Shown: one piece after another, positions 16,952-27,662 of the stretch
Numbering within the stretch: position 1 is the stretch's first letter
How the letters are laid out: every line of letters starts with the position of its first letter
Assembly: GCA_902617625.1 (NCBI GenBank)
Contig: CACMXJ010000003.1
Location: forward strand, 62,001 to 126,000
DNA from: an uncultured Pelagibacteraceae bacterium
GTDB taxonomy: Bacteria; Pseudomonadota; Alphaproteobacteria; Pelagibacterales; Pelagibacteraceae
Direction of reading: 5' to 3'
DNA: 64,000 nucleotides
Translations under genes and position numbers: made by a program
The notes under the pieces: generated by a model
The model's database searches: none
What the model saw: the letters and a program-made list of their open reading frames with translations, nothing else
What the model was told of the DNA's origin: nothing

Positions 16952-18050
16952 AGTTAAAAAAAGAAGAGTGTTATTGTTACCAGGTGATGGAATAGGTCCT
17001 GAAGTGATTGCAGAGGTTAAAAAAGTGATCAATTGGTTTAATGATAAAAAATCTTTAGATTTTGAAATTGATGAGGATTTAGTTGGAGGAATTTCTTTTG
17101 ATAAGCATGGAACACCTCTTACTGATGAAGTTTTTTATAAAGCATTAGAGAGCGCTGTAATAATGTTAGGTGCAGTTGGTGGACCAAAATGGGATGGTGT
17201 AGAATTTTCAAAAAAACCTGAGAGAGCCCTTTTAAAACTCAGAAAAGAACTAAAACTTTTTGCTAATTTAAGGCCAGCAATATGCTTTGAACAATTAGTA
17301 AATGCTTCAACTTTAAAACCAGAAATTGTATCAGGTTTAGATATTTTAATAGTTAGAGAATTAACTGGTGGAGTATATTTTGGTGAACCAAGAGGAATTA
17401 AACCAATAGAAAATGGAGAAAGAAAAGGAGTAAACACTCATACTTATACTAGTAGTGAAATTATTAGAGTAGCTAGAGTTGCTTTTGACTTAGCTAAAAA
17501 AAGATCAAATAGAGTCATATCTTGTGAAAAATCTAATGTGATGGAAGCGGGTCAACTTTGGAAAGAAGAAGTGCAATCATTACATGATAAAGATTATAAG
17601 GATGTTGAGTTAAGTCATATGTTGGCTGATAATTGTGCGATGCAATTAGTAAGAAACCCAAAACAATTTGATGTAATCTTAACTGATAATTTATTTGGTG
17701 ACATGTTATCAGATGAGGCTTCTATGTTAACAGGTTCTCTTGGATTACTACCTTCTGCATCATTAGGTGCAAAAAATAAGGATGGCGAAATGAGAGCTAT
17801 GTATGAACCTATTCATGGTTCAGCTCCAGATATTGCTGGAAAAGGAGTTGCTAATCCTATCGCATCAATTTTGAGTTTTGCTATGGCACTAAGATATTCT
17901 TTAGATTTAGATAAAGAGGCAGAGGCCCTAGAAAAGGCTGTGCAAGAGGCTCTTAATGATGGATTAAGAACAAAAGATATAATGTCTGATAAAATGAAAG
18001 AGGTTTCTACTTCTCAAATGGGTGATGCGATCATTTCAAAATTGCAATAA
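16944..18050 (+). CDS. leuB: 3-isopropylmalate dehydrogenase
   Basis: The 368-residue NAD-dependent beta-decarboxylating dehydrogenase starts with [11 protein letters not shown]. It carries the metal/substrate aspartates in [16 protein letters not shown] and the adenine-binding [14 protein letters not shown]. It makes 4-methyl-2-oxopentanoate in leucine synthesis. Arginines of the substrate loop ([16 protein letters not shown]) are intact. It completes the leuCDB set; leuA is not in the window. Confidence 0.97.
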   Translation: MIKVKKRRVLLLPGDGIGPEVIAEVKKVINWFNDKKSLDFEIDEDLVGGISFDKHGTPLTDEVFYKALESAVIMLGAVGGPKWDGVEFSKKPERALLKLRKELKLFANLRPAICFEQLVNASTLKPEIVSGLDILIVRELTGGVYFGEPRGIKPIENGERKGVNTHTYTSSEIIRVARVAFDLAKKRSNRVISCEKSNVMEAGQLWKEEVQSLHDKDYKDVELSHMLADNCAMQLVRNPKQFDVILTDNLFGDMLSDEASMLTGSLGLLPSASLGAKNKDGEMRAMYEPIHGSAPDIAGKGVANPIASILSFAMALRYSLDLDKEAEALEKAVQEALNDGLRTKDIMSDKMKEVSTSQMGDAIISKLQ

Positions 18051-18076
18051 TTAATTAATTATCTTAAAGTCATAAT

Positions 18077-19840
18077 ATGCCAAGCTATACCGCTCCTGTT
18101 GATGATATGATGTTTCTATTCGAGAAACTTAGAAATAATCAAAAATATAATGAGTTAGAAAAATATAAAGAGGTAACAACTGATTTAGTAAAAGATATTT
18201 TGCAGGAGGCAGCGAAGATTAATCAAAATTTAATTTTACCATTAGCTAAAGCTGGTGACGAAAATCCTGCAGTTTTAGAAAATGGAGTAGTAAGAACTCC
18301 TCCAGGTTATAAAGAAGCTTACAAAAAATATATCGAAGACGGATGGACTTCATTATCTTGTGATCCAAAATATGGGGGTCAAGGTATGCCAAAAACTGTA
18401 AGTGCATTTTTTGATGAAATGCTTTCTTCAGCAAGTTTGTCTTTTAAATTATATAGCGAACTAAGCATAGGTGCATATAATTGTATTAATCATCATGCTA
18501 CAGACGATATAAAAAATAAATATTTACCTAAAATAGTTGAGGGAAAATGGAGCGGCACTATGTGTTTAACTGAGCCAGTATGTGGTACCGATTTGGGTTT
18601 ACTTAGAACAAAAGCTAAGAAACAAACTGACGGAACTTATAAAATAAGTGGTCAAAAAATATTTATTACATCTGGTGATCATGATTTAACCGAGAATATT
18701 ATTCATCTAGTTTTGGCAAGAGCTGATGACTCTCCAGCAGGCACAAAAGGAATAAGTTTATTTTTAGTTCCAAAATTTGTGGTTAAAGACGATGGAACAA
18801 TTGGACCAAGAAATGGGATATCTACAGGATCTATAGAGACTAAGATGGGAATAAAGGGATCAGCAACTTGTGTATTAAATTTTGATGATGCTACTGGATA
18901 TATGATAGGTGCTAAAGAAAAAGGATTAAGTGCAATGTTCACCATGATGAATCTTGAGAGAATAGTTGTTGGTATACAAGGTTTAGGTATTTCAGAAATC
19001 GCCTATCAAAATTCACTTACTTATGCAAAAGAGAGAAAACAAGGAAAATCAAATAATTCTAGTTCAAAAAATGGTGCAGATTTTATAATTGAACACGCTG
19101 ACATTAGAAGAACCCTACTTAATATGAAATCAATTATTGAAGGTGAAAGAGCTTTATGTTTTTGGCTATCACAGCAAACTGAAGTAAGTTTAAATCATCC
19201 AGATGAAAAAACCCGTCAGGAAGCCTCAGATTATGTTTCCCTCATGACTCCTGTGGTAAAATCATTATTCACAGATTTAGCAATGGAAATAACAAGTGAT
19301 GCTATGCAAATTCATGGTGGATATGGATACACTAAAGATCAAGGAATAGAACAATTATATAGAGATAATAGAATTACACCTATCTATGAAGGTACAAATT
19401 CGGTCCAAGCTTCAGATCTAGTTTTCAGAAAATTATCAAATAAAAATGGTAATATAATTAATAAATTTTTAGATCATGTTAAGTCAGAGTGTAAAACTGA
19501 CAATGAAAAAATTAAACCATTTTTATCAGAATTTAATAAGAATTTAGACACTCTTAAAAAATTCAGTGATTGGATGACAGATAAAGCAAAGACAGAAAAA
19601 GATGATGTTAGCGCAGGGGCTAATGACTACCTAAAAACTTTAGGTTATGTATCTATTGCATATGCATGGATTAAGGTTCTAGAGGTGAGTTTTAAAGATT
19701 ATGAGGAAAATAAAAATTTTTATAATGATAAAATAGACACTGCTAGATTTTATTTTGACAAAGTATTACCTAGAGCTGAACATCACTATAAGTCTGCAAT
19801 TTCTGGAAGTTCAAATATTATGAATTTCAAGTTCAATTAA
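18077..19840 (+). CDS. dmdC: Acyl-CoA dehydrogenase, probably 3-methylmercaptopropionyl-CoA dehydrogenase DmdC
   Basis: The 587-residue protein belongs to the large FadE-like acyl-CoA dehydrogenases. The N-terminal YTAPVDDMMFLFEKL, MCLTEPVCGTDLG, the FAD segment QIHGGYGYTKDQGIEQLYRD and the catalytic glutamate in PIYEGTN are all visible. It would oxidise methylmercaptopropionyl-CoA to methylthioacryloyl-CoA. The DmdC call rests on family resemblance plus its position directly before a dmdB-like ligase (no gap) and near dmdA. A general acyl-CoA dehydrogenase role cannot be excluded by sequence alone. Confidence 0.85.
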   Translation: MPSYTAPVDDMMFLFEKLRNNQKYNELEKYKEVTTDLVKDILQEAAKINQNLILPLAKAGDENPAVLENGVVRTPPGYKEAYKKYIEDGWTSLSCDPKYGGQGMPKTVSAFFDEMLSSASLSFKLYSELSIGAYNCINHHATDDIKNKYLPKIVEGKWSGTMCLTEPVCGTDLGLLRTKAKKQTDGTYKISGQKIFITSGDHDLTENIIHLVLARADDSPAGTKGISLFLVPKFVVKDDGTIGPRNGISTGSIETKMGIKGSATCVLNFDDATGYMIGAKEKGLSAMFTMMNLERIVVGIQGLGISEIAYQNSLTYAKERKQGKSNNSSSKNGADFIIEHADIRRTLLNMKSIIEGERALCFWLSQQTEVSLNHPDEKTRQEASDYVSLMTPVVKSLFTDLAMEITSDAMQIHGGYGYTKDQGIEQLYRDNRITPIYEGTNSVQASDLVFRKLSNKNGNIINKFLDHVKSECKTDNEKIKPFLSEFNKNLDTLKKFSDWMTDKAKTEKDDVSAGANDYLKTLGYVSIAYAWIKVLEVSFKDYEENKNFYNDKIDTARFYFDKVLPRAEHHYKSAISGSSNIMNFKFN

Positions 19841-21457
19841 ATGAGCCATTACGAAACTAATCTTGATAAAAATGATGCAAATTATGTTCCATTAACACCT
19901 CTGACTTTTTTAAAAAGAGCTTATGAAATTTATCCCAATTATGAAGCAGTTATTTATGAAGATAGGAAATATACTTGGAGTCAAGTTTATAAACGAACTG
20001 TAAAATTTGCTAGCGCACTTAATAAAATTGGAGTTAGTAAGGGTGATACTGTCTCTTTTTTAGCTTTTAATACCCCTGAAATTTTTGAGGGACATTATTC
20101 AGTTCCAATGACAGGTGCAGTTCTTAATACTATTAATATTAGATTAGATGCTAAGACAATTGCGTATATTTTAGAACATAGTGAGGCAAAAGTTTTAGTT
20201 GTTGATAGGCAACTTCATGTTGAGGTAAAAAAGGCCCTAAATACTTTAAAAAGAAAAATAATAATAATTGATATCAACGATAAATTTGCAGACCAATCTA
20301 AGTGTGAGAAAATTGGAGAATTAGAATATGAAAGTTTTTTAAATACTGGTGATGAAAATTATAATTGGGAAATGCCAGAAGATGAATGGCAAGCATTATC
20401 ACTTAGTTATACTTCAGGAACTACCGGAAACCCTAAGGGAGTGGTTTACCACCATAGAGGATCATATTTGATGTCAACTGGAAGTGCAGTTGCATGGAAT
20501 ATGCCAAACAGATTAAATTTTTTGACTATTGTGCCCATGTTTCATTGTAATGGTTGGGGTTATCCGTGGACTGTTCCCATGTTAAATGGAAGAACTATTT
20601 GCTTAAGAAATATTGATGTTAAGAAAATTTTTGAATTAATTGATAAATATAATGTCACTCATTTTGGAGGGGCGCCAATAGTGCTCAATATGATTACAGC
20701 AGCTCCTGCGTCTGACAGAAAAAAGCTAAAACAAAAAGTTTATGTATTGACTGCTGGAGCACCCCCACCAAGCATCATATTTAAAAAAATGAAAGAACTT
20801 GGATTTGAAGTAATGCATGTCTATGGATTAACAGAAACCTATGGTCATGTTACTCAATGTGCTTGGAACGACTCTTGGAATGAATTTGATGAAGAAAAGC
20901 AGAATGAGATAAAGGCAAGGCAAGGAGTAAGATACCCTAATACAGAGGGAATTACAGTTATGGACCCTGAGTCAATGAAAGAAGTACCAAAAGATGGAAA
21001 AACGATTGGTGAAATTATGATTAAAGGAAATGTCGTTATGAAGGGCTATTTCAAAGATAAAGATGCTACAGATAAAGCTATGGGTGGTGGATGGTTTCAT
21101 TCTGGAGATTTGGCGGTCATGCATCCAGATGGATATGTTAAAATTCAAGACAGATCCAAAGATATCATTATTTCTGGAGGTGAAAATATTTCTTCAATCG
21201 AAATTGAAAACACTTTAGCAAAGCATCCATCAGTTTCTATTGCAGCAGTGGTAGCAAAACCAGATGAAAAATGGGGTGAAGTTCCATGTGCATTTATTGA
21301 GATGGTCCAAGATAAACCAGTCACAGAAAAAGAATTAATAAGTTTTTGTAAAGAAACCCTTGCTGGTTTTAAAGTGCCAAAACAAGTTGTTTTTTGTGAA
21401 TTACCAAAGACCTCAACAGGTAAAATTCAAAAATTTGAGTTAAGAAAAAAATTTTAG
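19841..21457 (+). CDS. dmdB: Acyl-CoA ligase, probably 3-methylmercaptopropionyl-CoA ligase DmdB
   Basis: The 538-residue ANL-family enzyme has P-loop YTSGTTGNPKG, a middle motif YGLTETYG, the hinge region GWFHSGDLAVMHPDGY then DRSKDIIISGGENIS, and the adenylation lysine in TSTGKIQK near the C-terminus. The acyl-pocket segment MFHCNGWGYPW fits the medium/short-chain and DmdB group. It activates methylmercaptopropionate to the CoA thioester using ATP. The ATG follows the dmdC stop immediately. Context within the DMSP cluster supports the substrate. Confidence 0.88.
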   Translation: MSHYETNLDKNDANYVPLTPLTFLKRAYEIYPNYEAVIYEDRKYTWSQVYKRTVKFASALNKIGVSKGDTVSFLAFNTPEIFEGHYSVPMTGAVLNTINIRLDAKTIAYILEHSEAKVLVVDRQLHVEVKKALNTLKRKIIIIDINDKFADQSKCEKIGELEYESFLNTGDENYNWEMPEDEWQALSLSYTSGTTGNPKGVVYHHRGSYLMSTGSAVAWNMPNRLNFLTIVPMFHCNGWGYPWTVPMLNGRTICLRNIDVKKIFELIDKYNVTHFGGAPIVLNMITAAPASDRKKLKQKVYVLTAGAPPPSIIFKKMKELGFEVMHVYGLTETYGHVTQCAWNDSWNEFDEEKQNEIKARQGVRYPNTEGITVMDPESMKEVPKDGKTIGEIMIKGNVVMKGYFKDKDATDKAMGGGWFHSGDLAVMHPDGYVKIQDRSKDIIISGGENISSIEIENTLAKHPSVSIAAVVAKPDEKWGEVPCAFIEMVQDKPVTEKELISFCKETLAGFKVPKQVVFCELPKTSTGKIQKFELRKKF

Positions 21458-21465
21458 GAAAATAA

Positions 21466-22242
21466 TTGATATTCCAACTAGAAAACAAAAACATTCATGC
21501 ATCCGACTCTGGTCAGGGTATAGATATAAATAAAGATACGATAGTATTTTTACATGGAAGTGGTCTCTCACACATTGTTTGGTCGCTAGCTGAACAATTT
21601 TTTTCATCAAAAAATTATAATGTATTATCTATAGATTTACCTGGACATGGAAATTCAGATGGTCCTTGTTTAGATAGTATTGAAAAAATTGCTGATTGGA
21701 TGGAAAAAGCATTTGATAAATTAAAATTAAAAAACTTAATTTTAGTTGGTCATTCTCAAGGATGTTTAGAAATACTCGAATATTCTTCAAGATATAAAGA
21801 TAGACTCAAAAAATTAGTTTTTGTTGGAGGTTCAAATAAAATGCCGGTACACCCGGATCTAATTGAATTAGCTCAAAGCGGACACTCAGACGCTGTTAAA
21901 TTAATGATGAAATGGGGATATGAGGGTTCAAAAAAGTTTATTGGTGGTAACCCAGTAGAAAAAATTATTCAATCGCCGAGAGATATAAGTGAAATTTTGG
22001 CTGTTGATTTAAATGCATGTAACAATTATTCAAATGGCTCTGAGGCTGCAAAAGTAATTGATCTACCTTCGATGCTTATATTTGGAGAATTAGATAAAAT
22101 GGTTAATTTAGAAGCAGGAAAAAAATTCTCTAATTTGATTAAAAATTCAACTACTCACGTGATCAAAGGATGTGGCCATATGATAATGATTGAAAAAGCA
22201 TTCGAAATGAGAGAAAAGATTTTAGAATTCTTAAATAAATGA
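21466..22242 (+). CDS. Alpha/beta hydrolase of unknown substrate within the DMSP cluster
   Basis: The 258-residue cytoplasmic alpha/beta hydrolase has FLHGSGLSH (oxyanion), nucleophile Ser97 in GHSQGC, an acid at about Asp210 (GELDKMVN) and His238 in GCGHMIMIE, so the triad is complete. The best start is TTG at 21466, with AGGAA at 21456-21460 as ribosome-binding site; no earlier ATG exists. It lies eight bases after dmdB and overlaps dmdA by four bases, so it is cotranscribed with the demethylation genes. It might hydrolyse a thioester or ester intermediate; the function is not established. Confidence 0.82.
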   Translation: MIFQLENKNIHASDSGQGIDINKDTIVFLHGSGLSHIVWSLAEQFFSSKNYNVLSIDLPGHGNSDGPCLDSIEKIADWMEKAFDKLKLKNLILVGHSQGCLEILEYSSRYKDRLKKLVFVGGSNKMPVHPDLIELAQSGHSDAVKLMMKWGYEGSKKFIGGNPVEKIIQSPRDISEILAVDLNACNNYSNGSEAAKVIDLPSMLIFGELDKMVNLEAGKKFSNLIKNSTTHVIKGCGHMIMIEKAFEMREKILEFLNK

Positions 22243-23348
22243 AAAGTTATCCAATAGCTAAATCAAGAAGAGTGAGAAGTACTCCGTACACTTCAAGAAT
22301 TGAAAATCAAGGTGTGACTGCCTACACAGTTTATAATCATATGCTGTTACCAGCAGCATTTGGATCTTTAGAAGAATCCTGTGATCATTTAAAAAAGAAT
22401 GTTCAAGTATGGGATGTATCAGCAGAAAGACAGGTTGAAATTTCAGGCAATGATGCAGCAAAACTTGTTCAACTTATGACCTGTAGAGATTTATCTAATT
22501 CCAAAATTGGCAGATGTTATTATTGCCCAATAATTGATGAAAGCGGAAATTTAGTAAATGATCCAGTTATTTTAAAGCTAGCTGAAGATAGATGGTGGAT
22601 CTCAATTGCTGACTCCGATGTTATTTTTTTTGCAAAAGGATTAGCATCAGGAAATAAATTCAATGTAAAAATTTTCGAGCCTAATGTTGATATCTTAGCA
22701 ATTCAAGGACCCAAATCTTTTGATTTGATGGAAAAAATTTTTGGTAAGGAGATAAAAGAGTTAAAATTTTTTGGATTTGATTATTACGATTTTGAGGGTG
22801 TAAAACATTTAATTGCTAGATCTGGTTGGTCAAAACAAGGAGGTTTTGAGATCTATGTTGAAAATACTAAATCTGGATTAGATTTATATGATCAACTCTT
22901 TGTATTAGGAAAAGAATTTAATGTAAAAGCTGGATGTCCAAATTTAATTGAGAGAATAGAAAGTGGTTTACTTTCTTATGGAAACGATTTTGACAATAAT
23001 GATAATCCATTCGAATGTGGTTTTGAAAAGTATGTAAATCTAGATGCAGATATAGATTTCTTAGGTAAGGAAAAATTGAAAAAGATTCAAAAAGATGGGA
23101 TCAAAAGAAAATTAATGGGTGTTCAGATTGATATTAGCAAAATTAATTTAACTAAATCTCTTATTATCAAAGATGAAAAAGGGAATTTAATTGGGGATTT
23201 AAGATCTGCCTGTTATTCACCTCATTTTAAAAAGTCTATAGGTATTGCAATGATAAATGAGCCACATTGTAAAGCATCTGCTACAGGATTATTGGAAATT
23301 GATGGAAATTTAATAGCTGTAAAAGTTTGCGATTTACCTTTCATCTAG
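22239..23348 (+). CDS. dmdA: Dimethylsulfoniopropionate demethylase
   Basis: The 369-residue GcvT-like protein transfers a methyl group from DMSP to tetrahydrofolate, leaving 3-methylmercaptopropionate. Its start ([16 protein letters not shown]), [55 protein letters not shown] and the C-terminal VCDLPFI agree with my memory of the SAR11 DmdA sequence, including its 369-residue length. It overlaps the preceding hydrolase gene by four bases (ATGA). It is the key enzyme that routes marine DMSP sulfur and carbon into SAR11 cells. Confidence 0.95.
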   Translation: MKSYPIAKSRRVRSTPYTSRIENQGVTAYTVYNHMLLPAAFGSLEESCDHLKKNVQVWDVSAERQVEISGNDAAKLVQLMTCRDLSNSKIGRCYYCPIIDESGNLVNDPVILKLAEDRWWISIADSDVIFFAKGLASGNKFNVKIFEPNVDILAIQGPKSFDLMEKIFGKEIKELKFFGFDYYDFEGVKHLIARSGWSKQGGFEIYVENTKSGLDLYDQLFVLGKEFNVKAGCPNLIERIESGLLSYGNDFDNNDNPFECGFEKYVNLDADIDFLGKEKLKKIQKDGIKRKLMGVQIDISKINLTKSLIIKDEKGNLIGDLRSACYSPHFKKSIGIAMINEPHCKASATGLLEIDGNLIAVKVCDLPFI

Positions 23349-23363
23349 TATAAACCCTACATC

Positions 23364-24371
23364 ATGAATATAGCAATAGTAGGAGCAACAGGCAATGTTG
23401 GAAGAAAAACTCTGGAAGTTCTCGAAAAAAAAGGACTTAGTTTAGGAAATCTTTACTTAGTTGCTTCGTCTAAAAGCGCTGGAAAAAAAATTCATTTTCA
23501 AGGTAAAGATATTGTGGTGAGTGAATTAGAAAATTTTGATTTTTCCAAAGTTAAAATCGCTTTTTTTGCAGCAGGCGGTAAAATTTCTGAAAAATTTGCA
23601 GAAAAAGCAGCCAAGCATTGTTTAGTAATTGATAATTCTAGTTTTTTCAGAATGGATCCGGATGTTCCTTTAATAGTCCCGCAGGTAAATTCAGATGCTT
23701 TAAACAATGTTAAAAAAAATATTATTGCAAATCCTAATTGTTCAACAGCACAATTAGTAATCGCATTAAAGCCGTTACATGATTTATTTGTAATTAAAAG
23801 AATAGTTGTTTCAACATACCAATCTGTTTCTGGTGCTGGTAAAGCATCAATGGATGAATTGATTAAACAAACTAAATTAGCTTTAGATGGTAAAGATATT
23901 AAATCTGAAAATTTTACAAAACCAATTGCTTTTAATGCTATTCCACATATCGATGTTTTTTCAGAAGATGGCTACACGAAAGAAGAGTTAAAAATGAAAG
24001 ACGAGACTAAAAAAATCTTAGATGACAAAATCGATCTAACAGCAACATGTGTTAGATTACCAATATCTGTTTCTCACTCAGAGTCGGTGAATATTCAATT
24101 TGAGAAAAGTTTTTCGTTAGAACAAATAAAAAAAGCATTGAATAGTTTTGATGGTTGCAAAGTAATTGATGAAAGAATTGATGGAGGTTACTCGACACCA
24201 TTAGAGGCAGAAGGAAAAGATGAAACTTTTATTTCAAGGATTAGAGAAGATAAAACAATAAAAAATGGATTAAATTTGTGGATTGTATCTGATAATCTTT
24301 TAAGAGGTGCTGCATTAAATGCAGTTGAAATAGCTGAAACATTAATTAAAAATAATTTTTATGGAAAATAA
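23364..24371 (+). CDS. asd: Aspartate-semialdehyde dehydrogenase
   Basis: The 335-residue NADPH-dependent enzyme has the GATGNVG dinucleotide loop at residues 7-13, the catalytic Cys126 in NPNCSTAQ and STYQSVSGAGKASM in the substrate domain. It makes aspartate semialdehyde for lysine/DAP, threonine and methionine synthesis, supplying homoserine used by MetX and DAP used by DapF elsewhere in the window. It starts 15 bases after dmdA and overlaps sdhC by 11 bases. Confidence 0.96.
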   Translation: MNIAIVGATGNVGRKTLEVLEKKGLSLGNLYLVASSKSAGKKIHFQGKDIVVSELENFDFSKVKIAFFAAGGKISEKFAEKAAKHCLVIDNSSFFRMDPDVPLIVPQVNSDALNNVKKNIIANPNCSTAQLVIALKPLHDLFVIKRIVVSTYQSVSGAGKASMDELIKQTKLALDGKDIKSENFTKPIAFNAIPHIDVFSEDGYTKEELKMKDETKKILDDKIDLTATCVRLPISVSHSESVNIQFEKSFSLEQIKKALNSFDGCKVIDERIDGGYSTPLEAEGKDETFISRIREDKTIKNGLNLWIVSDNLLRGAALNAVEIAETLIKNNFYGK

Positions 24372-24744
24372 AACTCCTTTATCGCCACATATTCAAATTT
24401 ATAGATGGCATATTTCTTCTTTGGTTTCCATTACTCACAGAATTACAGGAATAATAAATATTATTGGAATTACTTTTATTTGTATTTGGTCTTGCTTACT
24501 TCTTCTTGGTGAAAATAATTATGAAGCAATTAATTTATTTTTAAAATCATTATTTGGAAAATTTGTAATTTTGGGAATCACATGGTCTTTTTCATTTCAA
24601 ATATTAAGTGAAATCCGACACTTGATAATGGATCTAGGTTATGGTTTTGAACTTAAGATAACTAGAATTACGGGTTTAATAGTAATATTTGGATCAATAA
24701 TTTTGACGATTATTTTTTTTACATTAGGAAAAAATTTTATTTAG
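24361..24744 (+). CDS. sdhC: Succinate dehydrogenase cytochrome b subunit SdhC
   Basis: The 127-residue inner-membrane subunit of complex II starts with the family signature PLSPHIQIYRWHISSLVSITHRITG. It has three hydrophobic helices (about 28-52, 68-88 and 103-125) and a helix-2 histidine in SEIRHLIMDLG that is the expected heme ligand. It anchors SdhAB and takes part in quinone binding. It overlaps asd by 11 bases and is one base from sdhD. Confidence 0.93.
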   Translation: MENKTPLSPHIQIYRWHISSLVSITHRITGIINIIGITFICIWSCLLLLGENNYEAINLFLKSLFGKFVILGITWSFSFQILSEIRHLIMDLGYGFELKITRITGLIVIFGSIILTIIFFTLGKNFI

Positions 24745-24745
24745 T

Positions 24746-25069
24746 ATGATTAGCGCGACTAAAAAATGGATTTTTTTAAAGATAAGTGGAGTTTTGCTAG
24801 TGCCATTGATGACATGGTTTATTTTAAATTTCACAATGATTTATGATAAAGAATACTTAAATTTAATAGAATTTTTTACAAAGCCTTTATCTAAATTTTT
24901 GTTTAGCATTTTTATAATAAATGCTTATTTTTTTTCAGCTTTGAGTATAAGTGAGGTTTTTGAGGATTATATTAAAAATGATAAAATCAAAAGTGTCGCA
25001 AATAAGCTTTTATATACATCAGCAGTAGTAATTCCTCTAATTACAATTATATTAATCTCTAATTTATGA
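24746..25069 (+). CDS. sdhD: Succinate dehydrogenase membrane anchor SdhD
   Basis: The 107-residue, poorly conserved protein has three hydrophobic helices (about 11-31, 45-66 and 84-105). The call relies on size, topology and its position between sdhC and sdhA, with an ATGA overlap with sdhA. The usual heme-ligand histidine in the second helix is not apparent: [17 protein letters not shown] occupies the place where HxxxGxxxVxxDY is common. Confidence 0.85.
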   Translation: MISATKKWIFLKISGVLLVPLMTWFILNFTMIYDKEYLNLIEFFTKPLSKFLFSIFIINAYFFSALSISEVFEDYIKNDKIKSVANKLLYTSAVVIPLITIILISNL

Positions 25070-26841
25070 GTTCATATAAAATAGTAGATCATGAATATGA
25101 CGTTGTAGTCCTAGGTGCTGGTGGTTCCGGCTTAAGAGCAGCTGTTGGTTTAAGTGAAGCAGGATTAAAAACTGCATGTATTTCAAAAGTATTTCCAACA
25201 AGAAGTCATACTTCTGCTGCGCAAGGTGGAATTTCAGCTGCCCTTGGAAACATGGGCGAAGACGATTGGCGTTGGCATATGTATGACACTGTAAAAGGAG
25301 CAGATTGGTTAGGAGACCAAGATAGCATTGAGTATCTTTGCAAAGAAGCTCCTAAGGCAGTTATTGAATTGGAAAAATATGGTGTCCCATTTAGCAGAAC
25401 AGAGGATGGCAAAATTTATCAAAGACCTTTTGGTGGTATGACCAAAAATTATGGAAATGGAATAGTTCAAAGAACATGTGCTGCAGCTGATCGAACAGGA
25501 CACGCAATTTTGCACACTTTATATGGTCAAGCTTTAAAACATAAGACAGAGTTTTTTATTGAGTATTTTGCTCTCGATCTTTTAATGAAAGATGGGGAAT
25601 GTAAAGGATTGATAGCATGGAATTTAAATGATGGAACTATTCATCGATTTAGATCTCATATTGTTATTATAGCTACAGGTGGCTACGGAAAAGTTTACTA
25701 TTCTGCAACATCTGCTCATACATGTACTGGTGATGGAAATGCGATGGTGCTAAGAGCAGGTCTTCCATTACAAGACATGGAGTTTGTACAATTTCATCCA
25801 ACTGGAATTTATGGACACGGCACTTTAATTACAGAAGGTGCGAGAGGTGAAGGAGGTTACCTTACAAATTCTAAAGGTGAACGATTTATGGAAAGATACG
25901 CGCCTAAAGCTAAGGATTTAGCATCACGTGACGTTGTAAGTAGGTCAATGTCAATTGAAATTAATGAAGGAAGAGGAGTTGGAAAAGATCAAGATCATGT
26001 TCATTTGAACTTAAGTCATCTAGATAAAGAAATTATAGAAAGTAGATTGCCAGGTATAACAGATGCAGCAAGATTGTTTGCTAATGTAGATGTTACTAAG
26101 GAACCAATTCCAGTTGTACCCACAGTTCATTATAACATGGGTGGTATACCAACTAATTATAAAGCAGAAGTTTTGACTGTAAATGGTTCTGAAAAAACTG
26201 TTCCAGGACTTATGGCTATAGGAGAAGCAGCTTGTGTTTCAGTTCATGGAGCAAATAGATTGGGGTCTAACTCTTTAATTGATCTTGTTGTTTTTGGAAG
26301 AGCAGCTGCAAAAAGAGCTGCCGAACTAGTTAAACCTGGTACACCACATGAGGAGATCAATGAGTCAGAAACTCAAAAATGTTTAGATCGTTTTGATAAG
26401 ATTAGAAACTCCAATGGAGATATTGGTACTGCTGAACTAAGACTGTCCATGCAAAAAACAATGCAATCAAAATGTGCAGTTTTTAGAACAGAGAAAACAC
26501 TTAAAGAGGGTGTCGATGAAATACGACAAACATTTGATGGATTAGACTCTTTATCGGTCAAAGATAAATCATTAATATTTAATACTGACCTAGTAGAAAC
26601 TTTAGAATTTGATAATTTAATTAGACAAGCTGTTGTGACAGTTGACTCAGCTTATAATAGGAAAGAAAGTAGAGGAGCTCATGCAAGAGAAGATTATCCA
26701 AAAAGAGATGATGAGAAGTTTATGCAACATACATTAGCATGGTGTGATGGAAAAAAATCAAAAATAAGTTATAGAGACGTTCATAAGTCTACATTAACCA
26801 ATGAAGTACAGTATTTTCCACCTCAGGAGAGAGTATATTAA
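25066..26841 (+). CDS. sdhA: Succinate dehydrogenase flavoprotein subunit
   Basis: The 591-residue subunit carries FAD covalently and oxidises succinate. Visible motifs are [13 protein letters not shown], the flavin-linking [10 protein letters not shown] region, [22 protein letters not shown] and [16 protein letters not shown]. The active-site arginine segment SRDVVSRSM is also intact. Its length and motifs are typical of alphaproteobacterial SdhA. It overlaps sdhD by four bases and sdhB by one. Confidence 0.98.
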   Translation: MSSYKIVDHEYDVVVLGAGGSGLRAAVGLSEAGLKTACISKVFPTRSHTSAAQGGISAALGNMGEDDWRWHMYDTVKGADWLGDQDSIEYLCKEAPKAVIELEKYGVPFSRTEDGKIYQRPFGGMTKNYGNGIVQRTCAAADRTGHAILHTLYGQALKHKTEFFIEYFALDLLMKDGECKGLIAWNLNDGTIHRFRSHIVIIATGGYGKVYYSATSAHTCTGDGNAMVLRAGLPLQDMEFVQFHPTGIYGHGTLITEGARGEGGYLTNSKGERFMERYAPKAKDLASRDVVSRSMSIEINEGRGVGKDQDHVHLNLSHLDKEIIESRLPGITDAARLFANVDVTKEPIPVVPTVHYNMGGIPTNYKAEVLTVNGSEKTVPGLMAIGEAACVSVHGANRLGSNSLIDLVVFGRAAAKRAAELVKPGTPHEEINESETQKCLDRFDKIRNSNGDIGTAELRLSMQKTMQSKCAVFRTEKTLKEGVDEIRQTFDGLDSLSVKDKSLIFNTDLVETLEFDNLIRQAVVTVDSAYNRKESRGAHAREDYPKRDDEKFMQHTLAWCDGKKSKISYRDVHKSTLTNEVQYFPPQERVY

Positions 26842-27620
26842 TGGTGCAAATCAGTTTACCTGAGAATTCCAAAACAAAAAAAGGTAAATATTTTAAGGAC
26901 AAAACCGGCTCAAAAAATTTAAGAAAAGTTAATGTATATAGATGGGATCCATCTTCAGGAGAAGGTCCAAGAATTGACACTTATGAAGTTGATATGGAAA
27001 ACTGTCCATCCAAAGTATTGGATATTTTAAATAAAATTAAAAATGAAATAGACCCCACCCTTGCTTACAGAAGATCATGTGCTCACGGTGTATGTGGATC
27101 GTGTGCAATGAACATGGGTGGTAAAAATGGTCTTGCTTGTACAACTCCTCATGAAAATATTGATGGAGATATTGATATTTATCCGTTGCCACACTTAAAA
27201 GTTAAAAAAGACCTAATCGGAGATTTAGATGGATTATACAAGCAATATAAATCTATTGAACCTTGGTTAAAATCAAGTTCAAAATCTGAGTCAGCTGAGT
27301 TAATTCAGTCAAAAGAAGATAGAGCTAAGCTTGATGGTGCTTATGAATGTATTATGTGTGCATGTTGTTCTACTTCTTGCCCAAGTTATTGGTGGAATGG
27401 AGACAAATACTTAGGACCAGCAGTTTTATTACAAGCTTATAGATGGATCATTGATAGTAGAGATGAGGAAAGACAGGCCAGATTAAAAAAAGTAGCTGAT
27501 GAATTAAAATTATATCGTTGTCATACTATTCTTAACTGTACTAGTGCATGCCCCAAAGGTTTAAACCCTGCAAAGGCGATCGCTGAAATAAAAAAAATGT
27601 TAGCAACAGCCAATATTTAA
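26841..27620 (+). CDS. sdhB: Succinate dehydrogenase iron-sulfur subunit
   Basis: The 259-residue subunit has the plant-type ferredoxin domain ligands ([14 protein letters not shown], later GLAC). The C-terminal clusters are at [12 protein letters not shown] and [17 protein letters not shown]. These hold the [2Fe-2S], [4Fe-4S] and [3Fe-4S] centres that carry electrons from FAD to quinone. The start overlaps the sdhA stop by one base. It is followed after 42 bases by mmsA. Confidence 0.98.
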   Translation: MVQISLPENSKTKKGKYFKDKTGSKNLRKVNVYRWDPSSGEGPRIDTYEVDMENCPSKVLDILNKIKNEIDPTLAYRRSCAHGVCGSCAMNMGGKNGLACTTPHENIDGDIDIYPLPHLKVKKDLIGDLDGLYKQYKSIEPWLKSSSKSESAELIQSKEDRAKLDGAYECIMCACCSTSCPSYWWNGDKYLGPAVLLQAYRWIIDSRDEERQARLKKVADELKLYRCHTILNCTSACPKGLNPAKAIAEIKKMLATANI

Positions 27621-27662
27621 ACAATAGACTAATAAGAATTTTTAATCTAAAAGATCCTATTC

